The translations under genes and the position numbers were made by a program. Of a DNA stretch of 64,000 nt, positions 43,334-55,367 are shown one piece after another; the stretch's first letter is position 1, and every line of letters begins with the position of its first letter. The stretch is from Rehmannia glutinosa. Lineage: Eukaryota; Streptophyta; Magnoliopsida; Lamiales; Orobanchaceae. Below the pieces are notes generated by a model. The model saw only the letters and a program-made list of their open reading frames with translations. It was not told the DNA's origin and made no database searches. The stretch is taken from the NCBI GenBank assembly GCA_016081115.2, contig CM071925.1:11760441-11824440 (forward strand), read 5' to 3'.

Positions 43334-43822
43334 GAATAATTACAAAAAGGCCCCTAAGAGTTGGGATAATTACAAAAAAAACAAGAGCTTTGTGAAAATT
43401 TAAAAAACCTCTTGAGGTTTGATTATGTCCACTAGCGTAGCCAAAGAGGGCCTAATCTGGGCCCTGTCCCCCTCCCCACCCCATTTTTTTAAAAAAAATT
43501 AATAGGTAAATATTTTTAGAATTTTTTTATTTAATATTTATAAGGTTTTTTTTTGTAGTTTTTTATCTGCCCACCCCAATTTCGTATATTAGCCCATCCC
43601 CAATTACTTCCCGGCTACGCCACTGATTGTTTCCTAAATTTAAGAGGACAATTGTAATAGTTTGATAAACATAAGAGGAGCTATTGAAATCTTTTGTACA
43701 TATGAAAGGGGAAAATATAAAACAGATCAAACCTAAAGAGCTTTTTGTAAGTTTTAAAAATCTCTGTTTTTTTTTTTGTAAATTAGCCAAAATCTCAGGA
43801 GTATTTCTGCAATAATCCCAAA
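43334..43822. repeat. Palindromic 'taattacaaaaa' element, copy 5, split by a hAT MITE
   Basis: The left arm shows two tandem starts (aataattacaaaaagg and gggataattacaaaaaa), then cttgaggtttgattatgtcc. The right part resumes with cctaaatttaagagg and ends in ttttgtaaattagcc ... ctgcaataatccc. The interrupting 196-bp element is listed separately. Confidence 0.7.
43430..43625. mobile_element. Short hAT-type MITE (Tip100-like ends)
   Basis: The ends cactagcgtagcc and ggctacgccactg are inverted repeats matching 11 of 13. Flanking octamers ATTATGTC and ATTGTTTC agree at six of eight positions, a decayed target duplication. The ends resemble those of the larger element at 35092-35866. Confidence 0.65.
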
Positions 43823-43840
43823 AATTATCCCAAAAACTAA

Positions 43841-44586
43841 TGTGGGCCGGAGCCGCTAATCGATTGGGCTACCTGTATACTGGGTTAGTGGATGTTACCC
43901 AAGTGGGTAGCATCGAGTTACCTCTGTATACTCCAAATGTCCATGATGAAAACAGATCAACTGCCTAAGACGAGCCCGATCAAGGCTTAGTACATTTGGG
44001 CTCAATTATAAAGATTAGATCTAAGCCAAACTCCTACAGTCTCTGTAGAGGAATTATTTAATTTCTAATATGTGGGCAACATATTTAATTATAATTATAT
44101 TTGTCATTTAATTATTACTGGACTAATTAAGTGGTCTAAATCCGGTGAAGTCCTAAGACTACTAAATTTGATATGGAAACAAGGAGTAGATACCTAACAT
44201 GAATCCACTTAGGGGATTATGGGAACCCTAATTTGATACTTATATAAAGAACTTTATGGTTATGGTCCACAATATACTAAATCGCATATAGTTTTCTATT
44301 CTCCCCATCAAGATGGAAACCGAATGTCACATAAGGAATATGGAGATTTAGTTGACGAAGGCCACAAAACCAAACCCCATTCGTTATCATGGATGTTTGT
44401 GTTCGTGTTCGTGTTCGTAGGAGATCCACAATTGAGGTATTTCACATACAGATCTTACGATGTATCCAGGTACTTCGATTATTCCATTAATCTTTGATGA
44501 TTATAGCAGGATGTTTATCCTAGAATTATTCTGCATGTTCTAGGATGTTTATGAATTTTATGTTTGTAAATTGTAAAATTCCAACA
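43841..44586 (+). repeat. LTR of an old copia element (5' LTR)
   Basis: The sequence ends in ttccaaca, followed after two bases by TGGTATCATAGCAG, a near match to the initiator-methionine tRNA primer site. A TATA box (cttatataaag, about 44239) lies about 350 bases before the end. The start at tgtgggccgg is a guess; no second LTR lies in the window to check it. Confidence 0.55.
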
Positions 44587-44808
44587 AGTGGTATCATAGC
44601 AGTCATCATTGCTTAGTCGTTGGAATTTGTGGAATATTTGTGAAATTATTTGGATCTTTTTATGCTAATACGAATTTAAGCATGCTTAGATATTATACTT
44701 ATGCATGAAATTTATTTTCTGGAATTGTGTATTAATTTCGTGCAATCAAGTCTCAAGATATGAAAATTCTCCAGATCCTGTTCCGAATTCAATTTGTTTG
44801 ATGTAAAC
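44587..44808 (+). mobile_element. Leader of the old copia element, left part
   Basis: Primer-binding site TGGTATCATAGCAG at about 44589, then non-coding leader. It is interrupted at 44808 by the Athila-like element; the continuation begins at 52462. Confidence 0.6.
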
Positions 44809-44813
44809 GTCAT

Positions 44814-46925
44814 TGATAAATGTCTTTTTATGTATGTTTTATGTGTTCATTTGAGTAGAATTTGAGTTATTTTGTTGTTAGTTTTGTAAATTTTGACTGT
44901 ACATGGTTCATATTACTCTAAGGTGCTTTTATTGGTATAGATTGATGATTCAGAGCTATTTTTGGTGAATTTTGGGCCATGTTTTCATATCAAAACATAT
45001 CCCGGGGTTTATGGATGCAAAAATACTCGAAATCCTAAGCTAAACGCGTCATTTCGGGGCTTTTCGAGACAAATACGGCCCAGGTGTGCTTTTTTACATG
45101 GTCATATTTTTAATCAGCCAAAAAAGAGCAACAACATGGCCATGTCGTACCGAACACGGCCGTGTTTGGGAGGCTCCCAAAGGCCATGTCAAACATGGCT
45201 AGGCCATGTTTTTTCAGCACAGTTGTGCTGCACAACAGTTTGTGTCCGATTTTCAAGGGTAATTTCGGGAAAGCACTTCAACCAAACCTTTTGACAACTC
45301 TTGTACACTTTTGACACCCAATTTTGCTGCATAAAGTATTCTTTTTCACCAATAATTTTGCATAAAACAAGCAACCAACAACCCAACTAATGAAGTGGAT
45401 CATTATACTATCAAAAAATGACATTATTGAGGAATACTTTCACCAAAATAATGTCAATAAAAGCCCAATGATGGGGTAGAGGTTGGATATCCATTCATCC
45501 ATTGAATCATTCATTCCAAGTTTCATTCAATTCATCTTTAGTTAGAGAGCTAATTATATTGAGAGAATAGAAGGAAAATAGAGTTGGAGATTGAAGAGCA
45601 TTGTAGAGAAAAGCTTGGAGCATAAATCATTGAAGTCAACCAAGGAAGGAGTCTTGTGTTGGTCTTGATAAAAGATAAGTACACCATGTCTACATCATTT
45701 AAATCTTCTTGTGTAATTTACTCTTTTGTTAAAACCATGTGTAGCTAATTTTTTAGTATTTGAATGTAATGAACTCTAGGATGAATTTATGATTTAGGCT
45801 TGTATGTTTTAATATAATCTTCATGTTTTATGCGATTCACTTATATTGATTTGAATTTTGTTCTTCATCAGGTAATCGAGAGATTAATGGTGAGAAAGAA
45901 CCAATATAAGTGAAAGAAGTTGCATGCAATCCTAGATATAGGACGACATAAATCTTCTGGATTAAGGCAATGTTTTGAAACTCGGACCGGACCGACCGGT
46001 TCGATGAGTTTAACCGAGAACCAGTCACATGTCTGGTTTGGCTCTAAATTAAAACCGGGTGGCTAAAAAACTGTTGCCACCCAGTGAAACCCGGTAAAAA
46101 ACCCGGTTTAATTTTTTTAAGCAAAATTTTCTTTATTTTGTTACAGACGGAAAAATATTTGGTAAATTTACATATAACTTTTGCTTATATTCGATTCATA
46201 CATATATTTGGATATTATAATGTATTATTTTTATTTGTATTTGATATTTTTTACATTTGTATTTGTATTTATCTTTTATATTTGTACATATATATGTGTG
46301 TATATATGGGTCAACCGATTTTTTTAGAATGGTTTAACCGGTTGAACCACTAACCCAATGACCCATTTATTAATCCAGTTCAATATTCGGTCCGGGTTGA
46401 AAAACATTGCATTAGGGTCAAACCTAATATGTGAATTCATAAATCGTTATAATACAATCTTGGTGGTTTTAACTAGAAAGAGATTTCAGTTAATCAACTT
46501 GAGATTAGGAGTTTTCACCTTGAAAGAGAGTTTAACTTAAATCGGGAATTTCTACGGTCCATGAAACATGAGATTATGTTAAAAGAGGATGGTAATTGCT
46601 TAAGGGTTTAAGGGTTGTGTTTTATCTTGTTAAAATCACAAAAACATTCTAGAGGGATTTACAGTCGAACACATTTCTATCTCTTGATCTCTTATTTTAC
46701 AATCTTCCTTTATTTTATCAATTGTAATTTGTTGATTATTTAGATTCTTTATTTTCCTAATTTTTCCAAACAAACCTCTGAAAATTGTTAGATTAGATAA
46801 CAAAATGACGGTAATTACTAGTACTAGTAATCCTCGTGCCAATGATACTCGGTACTTGGTAATCTATAACTATAAAACGATAGGTGCACTTGCCTAAGGT
46901 TTTTAGAGTAGCTTTCAAGCCATCA
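44814..46925 (+). repeat. Left LTR of the Athila-like element
   Basis: It is 2112 bp, longer than its partner because it contains an inserted terminal-inverted-repeat element (45965-46410). It also lacks about 45 bases present in the right LTR near 51790-51835. Confidence 0.88.
45965..46410. mobile_element. Terminal-inverted-repeat element inserted in the left LTR
   Basis: The ends aggcaatgtttt and aaaaacattgca are inverted repeats, with ggaccggaccgaccgg and ggtttaaccggtt words inside. The right LTR shows the empty site (tctggattagggtcaaacc), so ATTA/TTA is duplicated at the insertion. A TTA target would suit PIF/Harbinger, but the superfamily is uncertain. Confidence 0.75.
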
Positions 46926-47083
46926 AGTTTTTGGCGCCGTTGCCGGGGATTGTGATATTAGGAACACTTTATTTTTTTGTTAATCTAGTCATTTGCGTTT
47001 TATTTTTCTCATTATTGTTTTTCTTCTTATCTATCTTTTATGAGCTTTGTTTAACACTTTCCCATCTTTATTTATCATAGTGT

Positions 47084-48540
47084 ATGCCTACTCATCGTCG
47101 CAGCGGGAAAGGCGAAGCCGCCGGTAGTGACGCTAATACGGAGGGATCATTAACACAGGATACGAAGAGGACATAGATGAAAGCAATAACAAAGATTTTG
47201 TTATTATGTCGGATGAACCACAAAGAACTATGTATTATTACGCCAAGCTATCAATGGATGGCACAACATCAAACATCGTGAGGCCTGTTGTTGCCGCCAA
47301 TAATTTCGAAATTAAACCCAACGTCATTCAAATGGTGCAACAACTTGTTCAATTTGATGGCCTACCAGACGAAGATCCTAATAACCACATCGCAAATTTC
47401 CTTGAGATTTGCGACACTTTCAAGATCAACGGGGTCTCCTATGATGCTATTCGTCTTCGCTTGTTCCCATTTTCTCTTTAGGGACGAGCAAAATAATGGT
47501 TAATTACTTTACCAAAAGGGACGATCACAACATGGAATGCTATGGCAGAAAAGTTCCTCTTAAAGTATTTTCCACCGGCGAAAACTGCCAGATTGAGGAA
47601 TAAAATATCTCCCTTTACTCAAGCAGACGATGAAACTTTATACGATACTTGGGAGAGATTTAAAGAATTGTTGCGAAAGTGCCCACATCATGACCTACCT
47701 ATTTGAATGCAAATCCAAACATTCTGTAATAGACTACTCTCCTCAACAAGGCAAATGATCGATGCAGCGGCCGGGGGAACTCTGAATAATAAAATGCCAG
47801 AAGCCGCTCAGGATTTGATGGAAGGAATGGCCATGAATGGCTATTAATGGCAATCCTTATGAGACAAAACTAACAGATCAGTAGGAGTATATAATGCAGA
47901 TGCAATGGTTACGCTAGCCGCACAAGTCGAAGCTCTAACCAAAAGATTGACGATTTGGCGGCTCCTAAACCATCACCGCAAGTTGTATCTTGTGAAACTT
48001 GCGGAGGATCCCATAGTCATCAAGAGTTCCCACACACAACACCACAAGCTGAACATGCCAATTATCTTGGGAACCAAGCCCGGAATCTCCGATTAATGCT
48101 TTTAGTAATACATACGATCATGGGTGGCGACAACATCCTAATTCCAGTTGGGGTAATCAAGGTCAACCACGGGCTAATCCCAATCTTAATCCACACATGC
48201 CTCCTGGACTTCAACCGACTTAAGGAAAGCCTAACTTGGAAGAACTCATGGCAAAGTTTGTGCAATTAACAAATGCCCGATTCCAGGCAGTCGAAACATC
48301 CTTAAGAAATCAAGAGGCATCTATCCATAACTTGGAGAACCAAATAGGCCAGATTACGAAAATAATTTCTGAAAGGCCGCAGGAAAGTTTGCTGAGTAAC
48401 ACCGAGCCAAACCCAAGGGAACACGTAAAGGCAATTACCATCAGTTTTCCACATGATGATGATAATGCCAACACCCCCAGGCATAAATGCGTGGAGAATG
48501 ACAAACCCAAAGAAAAGCCCAGGAAAAAAGTGGTTGCATA
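47084..48540 (+). pseudogene. Decayed Athila-like gag
   Basis: An ATG at 47084 (MPTHRRSGKGEAAG) opens a frame that shifts before 47206. The gag domain then reads FEIKPNVIQMVQQLVQFDGL, DPNNHIANFLEICDTFKI, a stop after LFPFSL, and in another frame FLLKYFPPAKTARLRNKI, DETLYDTWERFKELLRKCP. Further on come CETCGGSHSH (zinc-knuckle region) and a helical segment ELMAKFVQLTNARFQAVET. Several stops and shifts break it. Confidence 0.85.
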
Positions 48541-48664
48541 ATACAAGTCCAAGATCCCTTACCGGATTTTAACTGAAGAAGATAGAAGGGAGGACAAATT
48601 TGGTAAGTACCTCGAGTCATTCAAACAATTACATGCCAATATTCCATTTGATCAACTTCTTTCA

Positions 48665-49138
48665 ATGCATGCAAGGGATCTACATGACATCATTTCTAAT
48701 AAAAATAAGCCTAACGAATTATCAAATGTGCAGTTGAATGAGGAATGTTCTTCCTATAAACTACCACAAAAATTTAATGATCCAAGAAGTTGTATTATTC
48801 CTTGCACAATTGATGGTTTACTTGTTGATTGGGTAATAGCTGACATAGGAGCTAGTATCAATTTGATGTCTTATGAAACATTCAAGCATATGGGATTAGG
48901 TGAACTTAAACCTACTAGGATGGACATTCAATTAGCCGATAAATCGATTAAACATCCTAGAGGTATTATTAATGATGTGTTAGTCAAGATTAATAAATTC
49001 ATGTTCCCAGTTGATTTTGTTAGAGGATCCCTTAATTCTAGGGTGTTCCTTTTTGGCTACTGTAAAATCACTCATTGATGTGCATGATGGGAAACTCACT
49101 TTGAGAGTAGGAGATGAACAAGTTATCTTTAAATTCCT
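48665..49138 (+). pseudogene. Decayed Athila-like aspartic protease region
   Basis: The frame reads NDPRSCIIPCTIDGLLVDW, then IADIGASINLMSYETF where functional relatives have a DxGAS motif, then QLADKSIKHPRGIINDVLVKI. A frameshift occurs near 49040, after which VKSLIDVHDGKLTLRVGDEQV continues in another frame. A further frame (49139-49414) is the usual linker towards reverse transcriptase, which is missing. Confidence 0.8.
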
Positions 49139-49414
49139 TTGACAAATTCTATTGATAAAGATGATACTTGTTTTTTTAAAAACTTAATTGACACAAAGAT
49201 GTATGATTATTTGCTTGATATGACATCTAATGAACTCTTAAAGGCTTCTGTTGTTCAGTGTATAGATGTATCCACAAAAAAATTTCTACTTAGGGATGTC
49301 ATGCGGAAAAATGAGACCATCAAAGTAAATGAGAAGTGTTTGGAACTCAACTTGGGTGGCGGTGTTGATCAAGACTATAAGGATTATCATAAGCTCAAGG
49401 CTCCGCGGGACTAA

Positions 49415-50786
49415 TCTCCACATTTAGGTGAAATAGTCCAGCTATACGACTCTAAAGAAGCGCTACCCGGGAGGCAATCCGATGCTTTGTGTGCATTTTT
49501 TTTTATTTTCTTTCAAAATAATCACAAGTCCTTAGAGTCATTTTCAAATCACATTTTGATTGTTTTGGGTCATTAAAAAAACACTCTGAACATCTTCTTT
49601 GTTGTCTTAATTGGATTATGTTTGAATAGGTATGAAGATGTTGATGAAGGTCCCATGCTAAACAACTCAATGATCGCTCAACATCGATTTCATTCTTGTA
49701 GTAAGCTCGTATTTTTCTTTGTCCACCTCTTTCATTTTCTTCTAGTTTCTTTGATTTTTGTGTGTGTTGTGTGTGTATGTTCATCTCTTTCTTTCACATT
49801 GAGGACAATGTGAACCTTTAAGTTGGAGGTGGACACAATTGCATGCTTAGAATGCATGTGTGCTTATTTTTTTATTTTTTTTAAATTGAGTCTATTTATA
49901 AGAGGTATGATTTTTCAAGGAAACAAATTGAGTATTTGTTAGTCAATAATTTGGCCCAATTACACATGAATTAGCTTTATAATTTGTAGTTTTTAAATGC
50001 AAAGCAATTGATTCTCTTAAATAGATTGACATGGATGTGGGTTGAATTTAGATGAAACTTCTAACACTATGATATTTGATTTGTTAAGACATTTATGATG
50101 ATTCTTATGGCCATGAAAGTCCGAGAACTCTTGATTTAGTAGTAGTTGACTAGTTGTTAAACCAAGGGAAAAAACGAAAAAAAAGAAAAGCAAAAAAAAC
50201 AAAACAAAAAAAAGGACCAATCGAGGTTATACTCCTCTATTTGTTGTTGCTTAGTTACTAGGAGCATTCATGAGCCCCATGTTGTCTTTTACGTAAAACG
50301 GCGACACAAATATGAGCATGGAAAACCACCCTAGGAGTGTTTGAACGGAAATTCAAAATTTAAACCTAGTGGAAGCATGCCTCGAACATCCTAAAAAAGG
50401 AGAAAAAAAAGAAGAAGAATGTATATTTGCTTGCATCAAGAAGCTCGGTTATATGACTAGTTGACTAACTGCAAAAATTGATTGAATTCTCGTGTTTTCA
50501 TGGCGTTATTTGGTTGAAGTTGTGCATAACTATCAATGTTTGTGGAGTGGTAAATTCAAGTCTGAATCGTACCCGCTGATATGAATGTCTTTACTTGTCT
50601 ATCGATCACTTTGCAAAACTATGTTTTCACTGGATGGTTAATTCGGGTTGAGAGGGCTAAGAATTTGACTCTTATGTTCAATGTGTTGAGAAAAAAGATC
50701 TTCCTTGTGTGTTGTGATGTATTGAATCCTCATAATGGTTTTATGTTTTGCTTGAGGACAAGCAAAGTTCTAAGTTGGAGGTGGTT
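49415..50786 (+). other. Post-pol non-coding region of the Athila-like element
   Basis: It begins with ccagctatacgactctaaag and the gcgctacccgggaggcaa motif that follows integrase in Athila elements, then AT-rich sequence. It ends with ttctaagttggaggtgg, a purine-rich tract adjoining the right LTR. No coding sequence is convincing. Confidence 0.7.
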
Positions 50787-52456
50787 TGATAAGTGTCTTT
50801 TTATGCATATTTTATGTGTTTATTTGAGTAGAATTTGAGTTATTTTGTTGTTAGTTTTGTAAATTTTGATTGTACATAGTTCATATTACCTTAAGGTGCT
50901 TTTATTGGTGTAGATTGATGATTCGGAGCTATTTTTGGTGAATTCCGGGCCATGGTGTCATGTCAAAACATATCCCGAGATTTATGGATGCAAAAACACT
51001 CGACCCGAGTGTGCTTTTCGAGACACTCGGGGCCTTTCGAGACAAACACGACCCGAGTGTGCTTTTTTACACGGCCATGTTTTTAATCAGCCAAAAAAGA
51101 GCAAAAACATGGCCATGTCATAAGTGTTCGGGAGGCTCTCAAAGGCCGTGTTATTTAGCACGGTCATGCTGCACAACAGTTTCTGTCCAATTTTTCAAGG
51201 GTATTTTGGGAAAGTACTTCAATCAAGCCTTTTGACAACTCTTGTACATTTTCTACACCCAATTTTGCTGCATAAAGTCTTCTTTTCACCAATAATTTTA
51301 CATAAAACAAGCACCCAACAACCCAACTAATGAAGTGGGGCATTATACTATCAAAAGATGACATTATTGAGGAATACTTTCACCAAAATAATGTCAATAA
51401 AAGCCCAATGATGGGGTTGAGGTTTGATATCCATTCATCCATTGAATCATTCATTCATTCCAAGTTTCATTCAATTCATCCTTAGTTAAAGAGCAGATTA
51501 TATTGAGAGAATAGAAATAAAGTAGAGTTGGAGATTGAAGAGCATTGTAGAGGAAGGCTTGGAGCATAACATCACTGAAGTCAACCAAGGAATGAGTCTT
51601 GTTTTGATCTTGATAAAAGATAAGTACACCATGTCTACATCATTTAAATCTTCTTGTGTAATTTACTATTTTGTCAAAACCATGTGTAGCTAAATTCTTA
51701 GTGTTTGAATGTAATGAACTCTAGGATGGATTTGTGATTTAGGCTTGTATGTTTTAATATAATATTCATATTTAATGTGATTCACTTATATTATGCTTTG
51801 TTCGTTCGAGTTAATATTTCTGGTATATTGATTTGAATTTTGTTCCTCATCGGGTAATCGGGAGATTTATGGTAAGAAAGAACCAATACAAGTGAAAGGA
51901 GTTGCATGCAATCCTAGATATAGGATGACATAAATCTTCTGGATTAGGGTCAAACCTAATATGGGAATTCATAAATTGTTATAATGCAATTTTGGGGTTT
52001 TAACTAGAAAGAGATTTCAGCTAATCAACTTGAGATTAGGAGTTTTTTCACATTGAAAGAGGGTTTAACTTAAATCAGGAATTTCTACGGTATATAAAAC
52101 ATGTGATTATGTTAAAAGAGGATGGTAATTGCTTAAGAGTTGATGTTGTATTTTATCTTGTTAAAATCACAAAAACATTCTAGAGGGATTTACATTCGAA
52201 CACATTTCTATCTCTTGATCTCTTATTTTACAATCTTCCTTTATTTTATCAATTGTAATTTGTTGATTATTTAGATTCTTTATTTTCCTAATTTTTCCAA
52301 ACAAACCTCTGAAAATTGTTAGATTAGATAACAAGAAGACGATAATTACTAGTACTCGTAATCCTCGTGGGAATGACACTCGGTACTCGGTAATCTATAA
52401 CTATAAAATGATAGGTGCACTTGCCTAAGATTTTTAGAGTAGCTTTCGAGCCATCA
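50787..52456 (+). repeat. Right LTR of the Athila-like element
   Basis: It is 1670 bp and alignable end to end with the left LTR apart from the latter's 446-bp insertion and small indels. A short internal doubling (cgacccgagtgtgcttttcg / acacgacccgagtgtgctt) is present only here. Confidence 0.88.
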
Positions 52457-52461
52457 GTCAT

Positions 52462-55367
52462 TTTCTATTTGCTGATTCTAAAATCTGGAGAATATGCAAT
52501 TGGGGATTAATGCTTATCTTTAGTTTTTCTGATTTGTTGGTGGGCCTTGACTTAGAATTTTGTATTCTAATTATATATATTTAAGAAAATCAGAAATTAG
52601 TAAACCCTTATTCTGGTTTATCTTCCCCAATGGAAAACCACCATCCTTAACCCTGGATCCAAGGTGGTGAAGGAGGCGGCAACGGACCATAAGGCTCTCT
52701 CGACCAGAAATATGTCTTCCCTAACTCCATTGTCGCTGTGTGGTGATGGCGGCGACGCTTGTGTTTTGGTTTGTTCTAGGCGGCGGCAAATTTGGCCGGT
52801 GGTCATGACGACGAATCTAGTTCTGCCGACGGGATAAGGGGTTTGTGGGGGGAACCTCTAGTTTTGGTGTTGGTGTAGACGAGCCTTTTGGGTGAGATGG
52901 GAAATATGGCTTTTTTTTGGCATTTTTCTGGAAATTAGGAGCTGGTTTATAATTAGATTATTTATGTGGCCTTAATTGCAATTCTTTTTGTTTGAGCTTG
53001 ATACAATTTTTTCTTTTTTTGCTTGGTTTTAGATCATGATCTTGATTCATATGTTAATCCTATAGTATAAATTAAGTTTGATTTTTGGAATTATAAGTAT
53101 GGGGCTCGATTCTATTTTGGTGAAGCTTCGTTTGGGCTTAATGATGGGACCTATTTTTTTATTTTTATTTTTTGGACTTTTGAAATTTTTAGTCTAAATG
53201 AATATAGATTTTAGGCCAATTTAAGGTTGATTTTAGAGTCTATTGAGTTTTCAAGCTTTAAATCAAATAAAGGATTCAAGTTTGTAGTTTGGACTCGCTT
53301 TAAATAAAATAAAATATCGGCTTTATTTTATTTTATTTGTGTGTGAGTTCTTCTTTAAGCTAAAATTTTTTATTTCTTCTTTAAGCTAAAGTTTTGAGTT
53401 CAAAATATATTTGTGTTTAAAATTTGATGTTTCAATTTGAGTTTATTTTGAGCTCAAATATAAAGTCAAATTTTTAGCTTTAAGTTTGGATGTCAAACTT
53501 TGTTTATTTTGGTTAGATTATTGGCCTAATTTGGTTCTATGGACCTCAAATCTACTATAATTACTTTAAAGTCTACTTTGGGTTTTCAGACTTTAAATTC
53601 AAATTTGGTTAATTTTGGACTATGTTCATATAAAGTTGTATTTTTGGGGGCTCAAATTTATATATGTTAGACCTAATTTCATTTAATCCAATTTGAAGTA
53701 AGAGTTTCGAATTGATTTTTGTTAGAGATCCTAAAATCTCTATAAGGTTTGAATTTTGGCTTTTATATTGTTCGACTCAAAATTCATATAAAATTTTTTT
53801 GGATTTTTTTGAATTGGGATTAGAGTATTGGGTCTTAAAGAGGTTAATTTAACCCATAAAGAATTCGACCCAAATTCAGTTAGAATCCTATAAGAGTATT
53901 TAGTTGGTCTATCTATCTTGATATTGACTTCTTGAGTCATATTTTGGTTTTAGCTTAAAATCCAACTAAAGATACATTGAGCTTAAATGTTTTTTTTTTT
54001 TGGCTCAATATAATGGATTCTTCCACTTAATTAAGTTTTGGCCCAATTTAGTATTTTGGGATTTATATTCAAATTAGGCTATTTAGATTCAAGCTTAATT
54101 AAAATATGATTTGTTGCCTAATTTAGTTTCCTTAGGCTTTAAATCTAAATAACGGCGGATTTAATGTCTAATTTGACTTTCAGACTTTAAATCTTTATAT
54201 AAAAGAGGGGGCAGCGTGTAACGCTGTTCAATTGAGCAATTGTTATTTATCTTGCTCAATTGGTCTAGTAATCTTCAATTAAGTTAATCAAAGCATCATG
54301 TTACCTTCATGACCTCTGTTGTGGAGAGCAGCCTTATTGAAATTACATAGATGATGGTGTCGAGTTAATTATGCGGACTGTGATCGGTCCTTCAGTTTGA
54401 CACAATTTGACTGAATAACAACGCACATGTTATGATAAGTATGTGATAATTATACAGACTTTTCATGTGGGCATAAGTTCGTCCTTCGATAGACCTTTGT
54501 TTGACATAACTTATTGTTAGTGCTTGATCATTACGATAAGGTTACCACTTACAATTACTTTTCTGTCCTTCGATGGAGATGAATGTTGTACTAGGTGCCT
54601 TGTCATGGGTCCCCATTTTGTTAACTTACTCATACCTTATTTATGCTATGGCATAAATATTAATTGTGAGTAATATTATTTTGTTCTCTATATTATGTTT
54701 CTGCTTATCTTAAAATATCTGCCTATATTAAGTCCATTTAAGTGCTTGTGTCACTATTTCCAAATGCAATTAGGCATTATATCTGAAGTGGATAGTATAA
54801 AAGGTTCCTTATAGAGATTGTTGAAACATATTAATTTCTTGATTAATCTTGTTTCACTAAGGAAAAATGGAACATAAGGGAGTACATGAACATTCAATCT
54901 CACTTTCAAACTTAAGGCACTAAAGATAGAGATGTTTAGAACTTGCTCGTGCATATGGTATTATTTCTTTTCCTGCACAATAAGACCTCTTTAAAGTAAG
55001 TTAATTACAACATTCTAGAGAAGAGTGGACTTTCCATGAGTTTATTATCTTATTGAGCGAGAAAAGAAAGTTTGAATGAGAAAAGACTTTAAGTACTCAT
55101 TTAGCAACTATCCATCAGAATAAAGAAATAAAGTTGCAGTTTGGGATACCACAATTAGAATTCAAAAGAAATATGATAAGGATTTCATATATTACTTTTG
55201 CAAGAAGGGTCATGGGATACCTGAAAATGAATTGCTTCTCAATTTAGTTTATTTCTGCTAGTCTAGTTTTGTACCTTTACGTATTTTGGTGGGTAAATTA
55301 TAGTTCTACTACTCACATATAGTCTATTAATGCAAGGTTGTATGTGAAGTCAATAGCCAAGTGATGT
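52462..55367 (+). mobile_element. Interior of the old copia element, right part
   Basis: The sequence resumes here after the Athila-like insertion (GTCAT duplication). The first 2.2 kb is a long non-coding leader rich in 'ggcctaattt' and 'gactttaaat' words. From about 54720 scraps of copia gag appear in shifting frames, and from about 55240 a trace of the protease/pre-integrase region (ttggtgggtaaa, equivalent to the usual W-[VI]-D-[ST]-G position). It is cut off at 55367 by the inverted LTR fragment. Confidence 0.6.
54720..55367 (+). pseudogene. Heavily decayed copia gag / protease start
   Basis: Frame-shifted pieces recognisable by position are FKVS followed by stop and LQHSREEWTFHEFI, then YYFCKKGHG as a relic of the CCHC zinc knuckle, then FVPLRILVGK in place of the protease motif. 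There are many stops. The copy cannot encode a protein. Confidence 0.6.

Larger units (their letters stand above)
44814..52456 (+). mobile_element. Athila-like Ty3/gypsy element lacking reverse transcriptase and integrase
   Basis: Long terminal repeats at 44814-46925 and 50787-52456 both begin TGATAA(A/G)TGTCTTTTTATG and end GCCATCA. The element is flanked by a perfect GTCAT duplication (44809-44813 and 52457-52461). The primer site TGGCGCCGTTGCCGGGGA (46932-46949) is the Athila-type signature. The interior has gag and aspartic-protease remnants, then the typical post-pol segment (gcgctacccgggaggcaatcc, about 49461) and a purine-rich tract before the right LTR. Reverse transcriptase, RNase H and integrase are absent, so the copy is non-autonomous. 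Confidence 0.9.

Noticed and set aside
46636..46842. Conserved small protein, repeated at 52167-52379
   Set aside because: The two frames are antisense copies within the two LTRs of the same element; the similarity reflects LTR identity, not coding.
52618..52806. Small gene in the old copia leader
   Set aside because: The local sequence is GC-richer and open on the minus strand, but it has no recognisable motif and sits in a retroelement leader.
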